Part shown: positions 41,182-49,745 of the stretch, piece after piece
Layout of the letters: every line of letters begins with the position of its first letter
Numbering within the stretch: the stretch's first letter is position 1
Source: Dethiosulfovibrio peptidovorans DSM 11002
GTDB lineage: Bacteria; Synergistota; Synergistia; Synergistales; Dethiosulfovibrionaceae
DNA: 64,000 bases
Direction of reading: 5' to 3'
NCBI RefSeq assembly: GCF_000172975.1
Contig: NZ_ABTR02000001.1
Span: forward strand, 2,084,501 to 2,148,500
Notes under the pieces: generated by a model
Databases searched by the model: none
The model's input: only the letters and a program-made list of their open reading frames with translations
Told to the model about the DNA's origin: nothing
Translations under genes and position numbers: made by a program

Positions 41182-41475
41182 ATGAACCTGGAAAATATGG
41201 ATCAACTTATCGATGGACTCGCTGAGAGACTTAAGGTCCTTAAAGAATCCAGAGACCGCTTCAAGGACGAGCTGGAAGGAGCCAAGACCCAGCTGAAGGA
41301 CAAAGAGATGGAACATATAAGGCAGGAAAAGGAGAGCCAGAGACGGATAGAGCAGCTGGAAAGGGAGAAGATGAATCTTCAGAAGGAGAAGGCCCAGATG
41401 GAGAGTCGTCTGACCGCCGTCTACGGCAAGCTTAAAAATCTGTTGCCCCAGGAGGGGCCGGATAACAGAGGATAA
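41182..41475 (+). CDS. small coiled-coil protein, ZapB-like (hypothetical)
   Basis: A 97-residue, highly charged protein that is almost wholly coiled coil (ERLKVLKESRDRFKDELE, RRIEQLEREKMNLQKEKAQ), ending in a short disordered tail. It has no membrane segment or catalytic motif. It lies directly before a ZapA-like gene, so a part in division-ring organisation similar to ZapB is possible, but length and charge alone would fit many coiled-coil proteins. ATG 41182 follows GGAGGGG. Confidence 0.7.
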   Translation: MNLENMDQLIDGLAERLKVLKESRDRFKDELEGAKTQLKDKEMEHIRQEKESQRRIEQLEREKMNLQKEKAQMESRLTAVYGKLKNLLPQEGPDNRG

Positions 41476-41491
41476 GAGGGGAGTCGCTTGA

Positions 41492-41746
41492 TTGTCCGAT
41501 AAAAGCCGCCAAGAGACCGTCGTGATAGGCAGGAACCGCTACAGCGTGGAGACCGCCGTAGACGAAGCTACTTGGTCACGAGCCATGGCCTTCACGGAGG
41601 AGGTCATGGGCAAGATCGATTCCAAGATGCCCTCGGATCGACGGCTTCTGATGGCGTGGCTGAACCTGGTCCTCTGGGTCGACGGTCAAAGCAGAAGGCT
41701 GGAGGATCTACTGGCAGAAGTAGATCCGGCGGAGGATTCTCCATGA
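41492..41746 (+). CDS. zapA: cell division protein ZapA-like
   Basis: An 84-residue protein matching ZapA in its opening strands (VVIGRNRYSVETAVDEATWSRAMAFTEEV) and the following helix (RRLLMAWLNLVLWVDGQSRRLEDLL). ZapA bundles FtsZ filaments at the division site. The start appears to be TTG 41492, nine bases after GAGGGGAG. Gene order pheT - zapA - cvpA - mutS2 is the same as in Bacillus (there with rnhC and polX added), which supports the call. Confidence 0.82.
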   Translation: MSDKSRQETVVIGRNRYSVETAVDEATWSRAMAFTEEVMGKIDSKMPSDRRLLMAWLNLVLWVDGQSRRLEDLLAEVDPAEDSP

Positions 41747-42279
41747 ATATAGGACTGGCAATAGACCTGATATTTCTGTTTGTCACGGTCATTTTCGCTG
41801 TCAAGGGAATGTTGCGAGGTCTTATGGGAGAGGTCATCTCCCTGGTCGCCACGGTGGGAGGTCTGGTCTTGGCTTTTCGCCTGGCCGACCAGGGCGCCGC
41901 TTTTCTGACGGAGGCTTTCGACGGTCTATCCCTTCCCGCCGGCAAGGTGATATCCATGGTGGTAGTCTTCGTCGTGGTCGTCCTTCTGGGTGCTCTGTTG
42001 ACCAGGGTATGCAGGGCTTTCCTGACCATTACATCCCTCACCTTTCTGGATCGAATGCTGGGACTGGCCGCCGGGTGCGTTAAGTCGGTAGCCCTTCTAT
42101 TGGTCCTCTTCGTACTGATCTCCATGGTGAAACCTCTGGTTCCCCAGGAAGTTTTAAAACAGAGTCGTTCGATGATTTTGGCCGCAATAATATGGCCTCA
42201 CGTCGCGCCCTATGCGGCTAAGAGCGGGCTTTTGCCCGATGAAGGGAGTTCCTATCCCGTCGATACGGGGGATATCTGA
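41743..42279 (+). CDS. CvpA family membrane protein
   Basis: A 178-residue protein with four hydrophobic segments (IGLAIDLIFLFVTVIFAVKG, VISLVATVGGLVLAF, VISMVVVFVVVVLLGAL, SVALLLVLFVLISMV) and the CvpA-like LTFLDRMLGLAAGCVKSV. CvpA proteins are tied to envelope stress tolerance and, by name, colicin V production; the molecular role is not settled. ATG 41743 overlaps the zapA stop and follows GGAGG. The B. subtilis counterpart (YshB) lies in the same place. Confidence 0.85.
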   Translation: MNIGLAIDLIFLFVTVIFAVKGMLRGLMGEVISLVATVGGLVLAFRLADQGAAFLTEAFDGLSLPAGKVISMVVVFVVVVLLGALLTRVCRAFLTITSLTFLDRMLGLAAGCVKSVALLLVLFVLISMVKPLVPQEVLKQSRSMILAAIIWPHVAPYAAKSGLLPDEGSSYPVDTGDI

Positions 42280-42282
42280 GTT

Positions 42283-44631
42283 ATGTATGTGTCGAAAGCG
42301 GCCTATAAAAGCCTTGAAATAGAGAAGATAATGCTCCAGTTCGCCTCTCGGGCTCGAAGCGAACTGGGCGTTTTTATGTTGTCCCGGCAGGAACCCTTTT
42401 CCGATATGGACCAGGTTCTCAAGAGACAGTCCCTGATAGAGGGGTATCGAAGGTATCTCTCAATACATGGCAATTTGCCCTGGTCCTCCGACGTGGCTTC
42501 CGTCGACGGCCTGATCGAAGGAGCCTCCGAGACCGGAATGATGTCGGGAGAGGAGCTTCTGCGTGTGCGTGTCCTCCTTCATCTGGCTGGGCGTATTCGC
42601 GATTCTGTCGTAGAGGTCAGGGATGATTTCCCCTCCCTGTGGACTTTGGCCAGAAGGGTCCGGGATTTTTCCGAGGATCTCGAAAGGCTATCCGTGTTGG
42701 ACGAGAAGGGAGAGCTCTACGACGGAGCATCTCCAAGGTTGAGGGATCTGAGAGAGAGGATAGACGAACTACGGAGAAGAATAAGGAGAGACTGTAACGG
42801 CATAATCAACGGTAGCTCCTCTCATATGCTGCAGGAGAGGGTCCTCTCCATGAGAAACGGTAGATCGGTCCTTCTGGTCAGACAGGAGTTCGTGGGAAGG
42901 TTCCCGGGGATATTGGTAGATCGTTCTTCATCGGGAAATTCCGCTTACATGGAGCCCAACTGCGTGGTCTCCCTGAACAATCGCATGGTGGAGCTCCGTC
43001 AGGACGAGAGAGACGAGGAAAGACGAATTTTCCGGGCCCTTACCGCCGGTATAATGTCCAGAAAAGGGGCCGTCCTAGAGGCCCAGGACGTCTTAGGGAC
43101 TATGGATATGATATACGCCGTATCCGATCTGATGGACAGAGAGAGATGGGCCTTCCCTGAGATGGCGGGGGGAACCCGTTTCAGGTTGTTTCAGGTACGC
43201 CATCCTATGCTCGGTTCGTCGGCCGTTCCCATTGACGTCCATTGCGGTGGGGCCTTCAGGGTCCTGGTCATCACCGGTCCTAATACGGGAGGAAAGACCG
43301 TGGTCCTCAAGACCGTGGGGGTGTCGGTTTTTCTGGCCTGGTGCGGCCTGCCTATCCCGGCGGTGGAGGGCTCCCAGGTCGGAGAGGTGTCGTCTCTTTT
43401 CTCCGATATCGGCGACGAACAGAGCATAGAACAGAGTCTATCGACCTTCAGTGCCCACCTCAAGAACATCGTGAATATATTGGAGGATTCGGACGATCGA
43501 TCCCTTATCCTTCTGGACGAGCTGGGTGCGGGTACCGATCCCCAGGAGGGAGCTGCCCTCGGAGTTGCGTTGCTTAAGACCTTCAAGAGAAGAGGTTCTT
43601 TGGTTCTGGCGACTACCCATCACAACCCCATAAAAAAGTTCGCCACCACCACCGATGGAGTAGAGACAGCCAGCGTGGATTTCGATCTGTCCACCCTCAC
43701 GCCGACCTACCGGCTGATAATGGGCATTCCGGGACAGAGCAACGCCCTGGCTATAGCTGAGAGGCTAGGCATGCACCGGGAGGTTCTAGGGGATGCCGAA
43801 AAAGTTCTTAAAAGCGGAGAGGCCTCCATAGAGACCATGATAGGCGAGCTCCAGAAGAAGACCCTTCATCTCGACTCTCAGGCCGCCTCTTTGGCCAAGG
43901 AAAGGCTGGAGATTGAGGAGCTTAAAAAGGCTATCGAAAAAGAACGCCGCGATCTTGAGAGGATAAAAAGACGGACCATCATGAAGGCCGACAGAGAGGC
44001 GGAGAGGGTCCTGGAGGAGGCGGAGAGGCAGGCCAGAGAGATGCTCCGCGGCCTCGACGAGGCCGCTAAATCGGCAGCCGACAGAGAGTTGAATAAGCAC
44101 AAAAAAGGGGTCAAAAAATCGAAGGAACGATCCCAGGTCCGTCAGGCTGTATTCGAGGCCAAGGAGATAAAGGAACGGGGGGCCAAGGAGATAGAGGTGG
44201 GAGACGTGGTTCAGGTCTCCGGATCAGGTTCGGCCGGAGAGGTGCTCTCCATAAAGGGGAAGAGAGCGGTCGTCCTGGTGGGGGGGCTGAAGATAGAGAC
44301 GGATATCAAAAAACTTACGGTGAGCGATAAGAAGATACGTCCTGAGGTTTCCGGTCCTTCTATCTCAGTATCTCGTCCCGTCGGGGTACCTAGCTCCATA
44401 ATGGTACGGGGAATGACGGTGGACGAGGCCATGCCTATAGTGGCGGATTACCTGGACAGGGCTGTCCTGGCTGGCTACGGAGAGGTTACCGTGATTCACG
44501 GACGGGGCGAGGGGATTCTGCGTAGAAAGGTCCACGAGCTATGCTGCCGTCTGCCCTATGTGGCGAATTTTCGACTGGGAGAGAACGGAGAAGGCGGCTA
44601 TGGGGTAACAGTGGTCAGTTTCAGGGACTAG
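42283..44631 (+). CDS. mutS2: endonuclease/ribosome-rescue ATPase MutS2
   Basis: The 782-residue protein has the MutS core and clamp domains, an ABC-type ATPase (Walker A ITGPNTGGKTVVLKT near residue 328-342, Walker B SLILLDELGAGTDPQEG), a long coiled coil (about 510-620), a KOW-like region and a C-terminal Smr nuclease domain (VRGMTVDEAMPIVADYLDRA ... VIHGRGEGILRRKV). MutS2 suppresses recombination and in Bacillus splits collided ribosomes. The mismatch-recognition domain of MutS is absent, as expected. It is the last gene of the pheST-zapA-cvpA block. Confidence 0.95.
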   Translation: MYVSKAAYKSLEIEKIMLQFASRARSELGVFMLSRQEPFSDMDQVLKRQSLIEGYRRYLSIHGNLPWSSDVASVDGLIEGASETGMMSGEELLRVRVLLHLAGRIRDSVVEVRDDFPSLWTLARRVRDFSEDLERLSVLDEKGELYDGASPRLRDLRERIDELRRRIRRDCNGIINGSSSHMLQERVLSMRNGRSVLLVRQEFVGRFPGILVDRSSSGNSAYMEPNCVVSLNNRMVELRQDERDEERRIFRALTAGIMSRKGAVLEAQDVLGTMDMIYAVSDLMDRERWAFPEMAGGTRFRLFQVRHPMLGSSAVPIDVHCGGAFRVLVITGPNTGGKTVVLKTVGVSVFLAWCGLPIPAVEGSQVGEVSSLFSDIGDEQSIEQSLSTFSAHLKNIVNILEDSDDRSLILLDELGAGTDPQEGAALGVALLKTFKRRGSLVLATTHHNPIKKFATTTDGVETASVDFDLSTLTPTYRLIMGIPGQSNALAIAERLGMHREVLGDAEKVLKSGEASIETMIGELQKKTLHLDSQAASLAKERLEIEELKKAIEKERRDLERIKRRTIMKADREAERVLEEAERQAREMLRGLDEAAKSAADRELNKHKKGVKKSKERSQVRQAVFEAKEIKERGAKEIEVGDVVQVSGSGSAGEVLSIKGKRAVVLVGGLKIETDIKKLTVSDKKIRPEVSGPSISVSRPVGVPSSIMVRGMTVDEAMPIVADYLDRAVLAGYGEVTVIHGRGEGILRRKVHELCCRLPYVANFRLGENGEGGYGVTVVSFRD

Positions 44632-44658
44632 CTCCAGGTTTATTTCCGTAGGGGACAC

Positions 44659-44687
44659 TTGACCTAAGAGGCTTTTCGATGTATCGT
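44659..44687 (+). promoter_or_regulatory. promoter of tRNA-Arg
   Basis: TTGACC (44659-44664) and TATCGT (44682-44687) are 17 bases apart and end 26 bases before the tRNA. Confidence 0.65.
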
Positions 44688-44713
44688 ATCCAAGTTGCTT
44701 AGCTTTGAACGAT

Positions 44714-44790
44714 GCGCCTGTAGCTCAGCTGGATAGAGTGCTGGCCTCCGGAGCCAGAGGTCGTGGGTTCGAATCCCGCCGGGCGCGCCA
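44714..44790 (+). tRNA. tRNA-Arg (anticodon CCG)
   Basis: The 77-base cloverleaf has an acceptor stem GCGCCTG / CGGGCGC with one G:T pair, a D-loop with AGCTGGATAGAG, an anticodon stem CTGGC / GCCAG around the loop CTCCGGA (anticodon CCG, reading CGG), a T-loop GGTTCGAATCC and an encoded CCA end. It stands alone with its own promoter and terminator. Confidence 0.97.
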
Positions 44791-44821
44791 TATGAGATAT
44801 CGAGCCTCCAAGAGGCCTTCC

Positions 44822-44847
44822 AACCCGCCTGTAGGCGGGTTTTTTTA
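44822..44847 (+). terminator. intrinsic terminator of tRNA-Arg
   Basis: AACCCGCC and GGCGGGTT form an eight-base stem around TGTA, followed by seven T residues. Confidence 0.93.
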
Positions 44848-44904
44848 TAGCCTATCTACGGTCGTACCATCGGTAGATATTAGACCGAGACGGGGAAAAA
44901 GATG

Positions 44905-44910
44905 TATAAT
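44905..44910 (+). promoter_or_regulatory. candidate -10 box for the AI-2E permease gene
   Basis: TATAAT lies 35 bases before the start codon. The -35 region is poor. A seven-base inverted repeat (TATCTAC 44853-44859, GTAGATA 44873-44879) lies just upstream. Confidence 0.45.
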
Positions 44911-44945
44911 CGACGGGCAAAATACGATTTCCAAGGGAGGTCGCG

Positions 44946-45980
44946 ATGAAAAACGTAAACATCATAGTGGCGTGCGTTTTCATACTGACTTTGGTAGCGG
45001 TAGGTATGGTGCTCAAGGCCGCTCAGAGCGTCATACTTCCCTTCGTTATAGCCTGGCTTCTTTCATATGTGTTCGGACCTATAGTTCGCTTCATGGCCCG
45101 GAAGAAGATTCCAATCTTCTTCACCATCGTGGCGGTTTTAGCCCTGTTTTTGGGGGTATGTGCCCTAGGGGCCATTTTCATGAATACCCGGGTGGTGGCT
45201 TTCGCGTCGGCTTATCCCAAGTATTACGATCAGCTCATAGCTCTCACGAAGAGCTTCGCCAGCAGCGATCTGCTGCCTCCGGATTTCTGGGATAACATAA
45301 ACTGGGGTGAGAGGATAGGCAAATATCTCCTTTCCCTTTCCGGCTCTCTGGTGACCTTTATGTCGAACTTGGTGTTGGTCATAGTCTTTCTGGTCTTTAT
45401 GCTTTTGGGCAGCCCATACGTGGAGTACAAGATCAAAAAGGCCTTCTCCGTCGACTCGGGGTCCAGAATTCTTTCGGTTCTGAAGGCCATCTCCACCCAG
45501 ATAGGGAGCTATTTGACCTTACAGACCTTGATAAGCGTCTCCACCGGGGTCTGCGTCTGGTTGGCTCTGTCCTACCTTAGGGTCGATTTCGCCATGACCT
45601 GGGGGGTTTTGGCTTTCGCTCTCAATTTCATCCCGACCATCGGTTCTATAATAGCCTCGGTTCCTCCAATTCTGCTCGCTCTGGTACAGTATTACCCGAA
45701 TACTTTCCCCGCCATAGGCGCGGCGGTGTCCCTTCTGTTAATCCAGATGCTTATCGGAAACGTGATAACCCCTAAGGTCATGGGGGACAGTCTGGACGTC
45801 AGTCCGGTGGTAATACTCATATCCCTGTTCTTCTGGGGCTGGCTTTGGGGTGTCATAGGCGCGTTATTGTCGGTCCCAATAGTGGCGATCATCAAGATAA
45901 TATGCGAGAACGTCGATTCCCTGAACACGGTGGGAGTTATGATGGGAACGGGTAAACAGTATAAAAAGGAGTTCGAATGA
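44946..45980 (+). CDS. AI-2E family transporter
   Basis: A 344-residue membrane protein with about eight hydrophobic segments in the AI-2E/PerM pattern: two at the start (IIVACVFILTLVAVGMVL, VILPFVIAWLLSYVFGP), a soluble stretch (about 80-130), and a conserved C-terminal block with ALNFIPTIGSIIASVPPILLAL, LLIQMLIGNVITPKVMG and GVIGALLSVPIVAIIKI. Members export autoinducer-2 or act as sodium/proton antiporters, so the substrate is open. GGGAGG precedes ATG 44946. The stop overlaps the next gene by 4 bases. Confidence 0.88.
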   Translation: MKNVNIIVACVFILTLVAVGMVLKAAQSVILPFVIAWLLSYVFGPIVRFMARKKIPIFFTIVAVLALFLGVCALGAIFMNTRVVAFASAYPKYYDQLIALTKSFASSDLLPPDFWDNINWGERIGKYLLSLSGSLVTFMSNLVLVIVFLVFMLLGSPYVEYKIKKAFSVDSGSRILSVLKAISTQIGSYLTLQTLISVSTGVCVWLALSYLRVDFAMTWGVLAFALNFIPTIGSIIASVPPILLALVQYYPNTFPAIGAAVSLLLIQMLIGNVITPKVMGDSLDVSPVVILISLFFWGWLWGVIGALLSVPIVAIIKIICENVDSLNTVGVMMGTGKQYKKEFE

Positions 45981-47170
45981 TCCAGAGAGGAGGTCGTTCC
46001 GGAGTGTCGGTTCGAGTGCTGAGGTTGGATAACAAAAAAGGGAAGAAAGCCAGCGTTCTGATAGATGGGGATCACTTTCTTCACCCCGAGGGAGGCGGAC
46101 AGCCCGGCGATTCGGGTGTTTTCTCCTCCGACAACTGCGATGGATTCATCTTAAATACCAGAAAGGACGAAGACGGTCTCTGTGTCCTGGATCTAAAGCT
46201 TAAGAGCGGGGAGCTTCGGGAGGGGGATCTCCTGAAGATAGAGAGAGACGACGTCAGACATTCCGTCCTATCGAGGATGCACTCGGGGGAGCACGTTCTT
46301 TCCCGGATCATGGAGGATATGCGGCCGGGGCTGTCGGTTTACAAGGTCGCTGTAGGCGAGGAACGGACCGGGATCTACATGAGATACGACGGCGATCTGG
46401 ACTGGGATTTTCTCTTCGAAGCGGAGGATCGGGCCAGAGGGGTCGTAAGGTCGTCCTTGCCGGTGGAGACCTTAGTTCTCCCGATAGAGGAAGCAAAGAG
46501 ACTGGACGGTCTCAAGGCCCGGTGGGACAGGGTTTCCGACGACTCCATAAGGGTAGTCCGAATACCGGATTTCGACCTGATCGCCTGTTCGGGAAGCCAC
46601 GTGGAGAACACTTCCGAGATAGGAACCCTGTTCGTCGAGTCCTTCAAGGGCAGTTCTCCCGAGTGGGAGGTCGTGTTTTCCTTGGATTCCGATAGGGATG
46701 TCCTGTATTCCAGGGAAATGAGAAGGTTGATCTCTAGGGCGAACTGTCGATACGACGAGGTAGGAAAGATAATGGACCGTCTTGGCGAGGAGAATGGCAG
46801 CCTGAGAAAACAGCTCGCCAAGGTTCAACAGTACGTGACCCTTCCGTGGGAGACCAGAGAACTAGATGGACTGACTTTCGATGTGCTTCACTCGATAGGG
46901 TTGCCCAAGGAGCTGGTTACCTCTTCCTGTAGAAAGAGGGCGGAAGGCCGTCCCGACTCTATAGTGTTGGCCCTCATCGACGACGGGGTCGGTCGGGCCA
47001 TCCCCTTTATGCTGTGCGTGGGGGAGGATTACTCCTTCGATTCTAAGGGTTTGCTCGGTTCGGATGAGCTCAAGGTCCGTGGAGGCGGAAGAGGAGGAGT
47101 CCTCTCGGGGCAGGCGGAATGTCGGTCTCTGGACGTATGGTTGAAGGTCTGTAGAGGATTTATTTCTTGA
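45977..47170 (+). CDS. alanyl-tRNA editing protein (AlaX-like with DHHA1 domain)
   Basis: A 397-residue stand-alone relative of the editing half of alanyl-tRNA synthetase. It has the editing fold with zinc ligands in HSVLSRMHSGEHVLSR (HxxxH) and CSGSHVENTSEIG (Cys-x3-His), and a C-terminal DHHA1 domain with GGGRGGVLSGQAE. Such proteins hydrolyse Ser- or Gly-tRNA-Ala. A coiled stretch (EVGKIMDRLGEENGSLRKQLAK) joins the parts. The ATG overlaps the transporter stop by 4 bases, so the two are likely co-expressed, though no functional link is evident. Confidence 0.88.
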   Translation: MIQRGGRSGVSVRVLRLDNKKGKKASVLIDGDHFLHPEGGGQPGDSGVFSSDNCDGFILNTRKDEDGLCVLDLKLKSGELREGDLLKIERDDVRHSVLSRMHSGEHVLSRIMEDMRPGLSVYKVAVGEERTGIYMRYDGDLDWDFLFEAEDRARGVVRSSLPVETLVLPIEEAKRLDGLKARWDRVSDDSIRVVRIPDFDLIACSGSHVENTSEIGTLFVESFKGSSPEWEVVFSLDSDRDVLYSREMRRLISRANCRYDEVGKIMDRLGEENGSLRKQLAKVQQYVTLPWETRELDGLTFDVLHSIGLPKELVTSSCRKRAEGRPDSIVLALIDDGVGRAIPFMLCVGEDYSFDSKGLLGSDELKVRGGGRGGVLSGQAECRSLDVWLKVCRGFIS

Positions 47171-47189
47171 GAGGTCGGTGTTTTTTTAG

Positions 47190-47729
47190 ATGAAGTGGAC
47201 GAAAATGTTCGCCGGAGAGGAAAGGGAACAGGATGCCGCCTATAACGGGGGGGAGATGGAGAGAGATAGCCTTTCAGACGATGACGACGGAGTGGAGATA
47301 GTAGCCAGGATCCGTTTTAGCGCCGACGGTCAGATAGGCAGAGCCGCCTTGCTATTGGCCTCTACCTTGACGAAGGAAGACGAGGATTCGGTCAAGAGAC
47401 AGCTTCTCGATCTGGGATGGCATTCCGTAGCAACCGAGGTGGGAGGCGTTTACGGAGACCTTCCCCAGAAGATAACCAGGGCTTTGGTAGGGGCGGCTCT
47501 AAACAGCGGTGTTATACAGAAGGACCAGAGGGAGATGCACGCCCTTATGCACGCAGCTTTCGAGTCTTTGGATGCATTCATCCCGTCCGGCCTCCTGGAG
47601 GCCAGCATAGGTGCCAAGATAGCCATCGTCAGGAACGATAAGTGGATATCCGTCGCCGTAATGGGGGACACCGCTTATCATGCCGTGGCCCATCACGAGA
47701 GGTTCGGCCTGGGAGTCATGCATATCTGA
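47190..47729 (+). CDS. HutP-family RNA-binding regulatory protein
   Basis: The 179-residue protein has an acidic N-terminal extension (about 1-36) and then the HutP fold. Matches to Bacillus HutP are NSGVIQ (105-110), RExHALxHA (114-122, with His117 and His121 in the places of metal-binding His73 and His77), HHERFGLGVMHI at the end (like EHETFGVGINHI). Bacillus HutP binds UAG-rich hut mRNA with histidine and Mg2+ and prevents termination. No hut gene is present here; the upstream neighbour edits alanyl-tRNA. Its RNA target and ligand are unknown. The ribosome-binding site before ATG 47190 is poor. Confidence 0.8.
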   Translation: MKWTKMFAGEEREQDAAYNGGEMERDSLSDDDDGVEIVARIRFSADGQIGRAALLLASTLTKEDEDSVKRQLLDLGWHSVATEVGGVYGDLPQKITRALVGAALNSGVIQKDQREMHALMHAAFESLDAFIPSGLLEASIGAKIAIVRNDKWISVAVMGDTAYHAVAHHERFGLGVMHI

Positions 47730-47742
47730 ATCGATTCTCTCC

Positions 47743-47771
47743 TTGATAAAAATCGGCAGCTGTGATAGATT
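47743..47771 (+). promoter_or_regulatory. rpmE promoter
   Basis: TTGATA (47743-47748) and TAGATT (47766-47771) are 17 bases apart, giving a leader of about 60 bases. Confidence 0.65.
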
Positions 47772-47773
47772 CT

Positions 47774-47811
47774 CGTTTTGAGATATTTTCGGTTCTTAGG
47801 AATATCGAACG
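47774..47811 (+). promoter_or_regulatory. candidate leader hairpin of rpmE
   Basis: GATATT (47782-47787) pairs with AATATC (47801-47806), and CGTT/AACG (47774-47777, 47808-47811) could extend it. It lies between the promoter and the ribosome-binding site of L31 and might bind the protein; this is inferred. Confidence 0.4.
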
Positions 47812-47836
47812 TTTCATTTAGAGGAGGAGCTTCAAT

Positions 47837-48067
47837 ATGAAAAAGGACATTCACCCCAACTACGGGCCCTGTAAGGTCTCCTGCGCCTGTGGGAACACCT
47901 TCGAGACCCAGGCGACCGTCGACGAGATCAAGGTAGGCGTCTGCTCGGTCTGCCATCCTTTCTACACCGGCAAGAAGGGAAGAATTCTCTCCGAAGCTGG
48001 AAGGCTGGAGAAGTTCAACAAGAAATACGCTGGAATCAACTACGGCCAGAAAGAGGCCACCGAGTAA
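47837..48067 (+). CDS. rpmE: 50S ribosomal protein L31 (zinc-binding form)
   Basis: A 76-residue protein beginning [24 protein letters not shown], with [16 protein letters not shown]. Four Cys (in CKVSCAC and CSVC) form the zinc-binding C+ type, which bacteria often replace with a Cys-free copy when zinc is scarce. L31 bridges the two ribosomal subunits. GAGGAGGAG precedes ATG 47837. It is a one-gene unit with its own promoter and terminator. Confidence 0.96.
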   Translation: MKKDIHPNYGPCKVSCACGNTFETQATVDEIKVGVCSVCHPFYTGKKGRILSEAGRLEKFNKKYAGINYGQKEATE

Positions 48068-48094
48068 AAGAGGGGCTTTGCCCCTCTTTTTTTT
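48067..48094 (+). terminator. intrinsic terminator of rpmE
   Basis: AAAGAGGGGC and GCCCCTCTTT pair around TTT and run into eight T residues, directly after the stop codon. Confidence 0.93.
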
Positions 48095-48126
48095 CTAGAG
48101 TATCTCAGAAGAGAAAGGGGCACATC

Positions 48127-48774
48127 ATGAGAGTCGATCTGATCTATACTACCCCGGACTACCTCATGGCCGTATGGCTCGCAGGCCATACATGTCACAG
48201 TCCCAAGGCCCCTCAGGAGCTATACGCCGAGCCGGTCAGCAGGGAAAAGATGCTGAAGCTTGCCGACTTTCTCATCAAGGCGAAGCACCTGAGCGTCATG
48301 GAGCATTGTTCCATGACCTTCGCCGTTTCCGGGGTTTCCAGGACCTTGTTGGCCCAGTACAGTCGTCACAGGATAGGGGTTAGCCTCAGCGTTCAGAGTC
48401 AGCGATATGTCTCGGAGAGGTCCGATTCTGGAGCTGTCTTCGATCACGTGGTTCCCCCTACCGTATCTGCCTCTCCGGAGGCCATGGAGATATTTTCCAA
48501 GGCAATGGAAAGCTGTCAGGACTATTACGATAGACTGTTGGACGTTGGAATCCCCAGGGAGGACGCTAGGTTCGTACTTCCCGGCGCGATAACTACTAAC
48601 TTCGTCACCACGTTGAACCTGCGGTCGTTTCTCGATGTATACAGCAAGAGGGTCAGCGTCAAGGGGGCGCAGTGGGAGATCCGGGAGCTTTTGGTCGAGA
48701 TGGGAAGGTTGTTGCTCGAAAAAGAATCCTGGCTTAAGCCTTATCTGGGCTCCGATCTGGAGGAGAAACGATGA
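48127..48774 (+). CDS. thyX: flavin-dependent thymidylate synthase ThyX
   Basis: The 215-residue enzyme methylates dUMP using methylene-tetrahydrofolate, FAD and NADPH, and replaces ThyA. It shows SVMEHCSMTFAVSGVSRTLLAQ, the signature RHRIGVSLSVQSQRYV (near residues 80-95) and LPGAITTNFVTTLNLRSFLD ... GAQWEIRELL. Between RHR and the SQRY serine there are eight residues, one more than in the RHR-x7-S rule I know for the family. ATG 48127 begins after AGAAAGGGG, and the last codons overlap the next gene by 4 bases. dut in this window supplies its substrate. Confidence 0.93.
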   Translation: MRVDLIYTTPDYLMAVWLAGHTCHSPKAPQELYAEPVSREKMLKLADFLIKAKHLSVMEHCSMTFAVSGVSRTLLAQYSRHRIGVSLSVQSQRYVSERSDSGAVFDHVVPPTVSASPEAMEIFSKAMESCQDYYDRLLDVGIPREDARFVLPGAITTNFVTTLNLRSFLDVYSKRVSVKGAQWEIRELLVEMGRLLLEKESWLKPYLGSDLEEKR

Positions 48775-49745
48775 TATTAGGTCCAATCAAGTTCATGGCT
48801 CTTTTGGCCGGAGCCTCCGATAGGGTATCGGAAAACGCCTGTCCTGAGACCCTGCCGGTCGGAGGCCAAGCGGTCATAGAGGGGGTCATAATGAAGGGTC
48901 CCAGCCATTGGGGGATGGCGGTGCGTCGCCCCGATGGCGAAATATGGAAAGACCGCTGGCCTTGCGCCGGGTGGGATAAAAAAGGTATATGGAAAAACCC
49001 TGTTTTCAGGGGAATGGCCACCATGGCAGAGATGCTCAGAGAAGGCTTCAGGGCTCTGTCCCGATCCGCCCAGATAGCTCTAGGGGAGGAAGAGGAACTT
49101 ACCTCCTTCGATATAGCGATGTCCGTCCTGGTGGCGGTAGTGGCGGTCGTAGGGCTTTTCGTCGCCCTGCCCCTTTGGATCGGCGATCTTTTCGGTGGCT
49201 GGTTCGGCCTGGGACATCTGGGTAAAAACGTGGTGGAGGGCGTCGCCAGAGGGCTCGTCTTCGTCACCTACGTCGGCTGTATCGGCCTGTGGAAGGATAT
49301 TCGAGAGGTTCTGATGTACCACGGAGCGGAGCACAAGACCATAAACGCCTTCGAGGCCGGTTCCCCTATGACGGTAAAAAGGATAGGAAGGTACTCCAGG
49401 ATCCATCCCAGATGTGGGACGTCCTTTCTTATGGTTGTGGTGGTCATGAGCATTCTCGTCTTCTCCCTGGTCGGAGGGGGAGGCATTCTGTGGAGGGTGG
49501 GATCCAGGGTGGTGCTGTTGCCTCTGGTGATAGGTCTTTCCTACGAGATAATACGTTCCTCCGCGAAATGGGGTTCCTTGGGAAAGAGCATAATGGCTCC
49601 GGCCTTGAGCCTGCAGTACCTCACGACCAGGATACCGACCTACAGGCAGTTGGAGGTTGCCCTGTCCGCCTTGGAATCCGCTCTTGACGTCTCTTTCTTG
49701 CCCGATAGACCTGGGAGGGATCTGTACCGTGAAACTAGACGATAA
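48771..49745 (+). CDS. DUF1385 family membrane protein (YqhQ-like)
   Basis: The 324-residue protein has the DUF1385 opening ([23 protein letters not shown]), a hydrophobic middle ([38 protein letters not shown]) and the highly conserved [14 protein letters not shown] ... [24 protein letters not shown], then [15 protein letters not shown]. The His and Cys residues of that block suggest a metal or catalytic site in the membrane, but no activity is known to me. In Firmicutes it also lies beside prfA. It overlaps thyX by 4 bases and prfA by 17. Confidence 0.88.
   Translation: MILGPIKFMALLAGASDRVSENACPETLPVGGQAVIEGVIMKGPSHWGMAVRRPDGEIWKDRWPCAGWDKKGIWKNPVFRGMATMAEMLREGFRALSRSAQIALGEEEELTSFDIAMSVLVAVVAVVGLFVALPLWIGDLFGGWFGLGHLGKNVVEGVARGLVFVTYVGCIGLWKDIREVLMYHGAEHKTINAFEAGSPMTVKRIGRYSRIHPRCGTSFLMVVVVMSILVFSLVGGGGILWRVGSRVVLLPLVIGLSYEIIRSSAKWGSLGKSIMAPALSLQYLTTRIPTYRQLEVALSALESALDVSFLPDRPGRDLYRETRR

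Noticed and set aside
44705-45295. Open frame running through the tRNA-Arg gene.
   Set aside because: It covers a clear tRNA with its promoter and terminator and then overlaps the AI-2E permease gene in another frame; there is no ribosome-binding site or family match.
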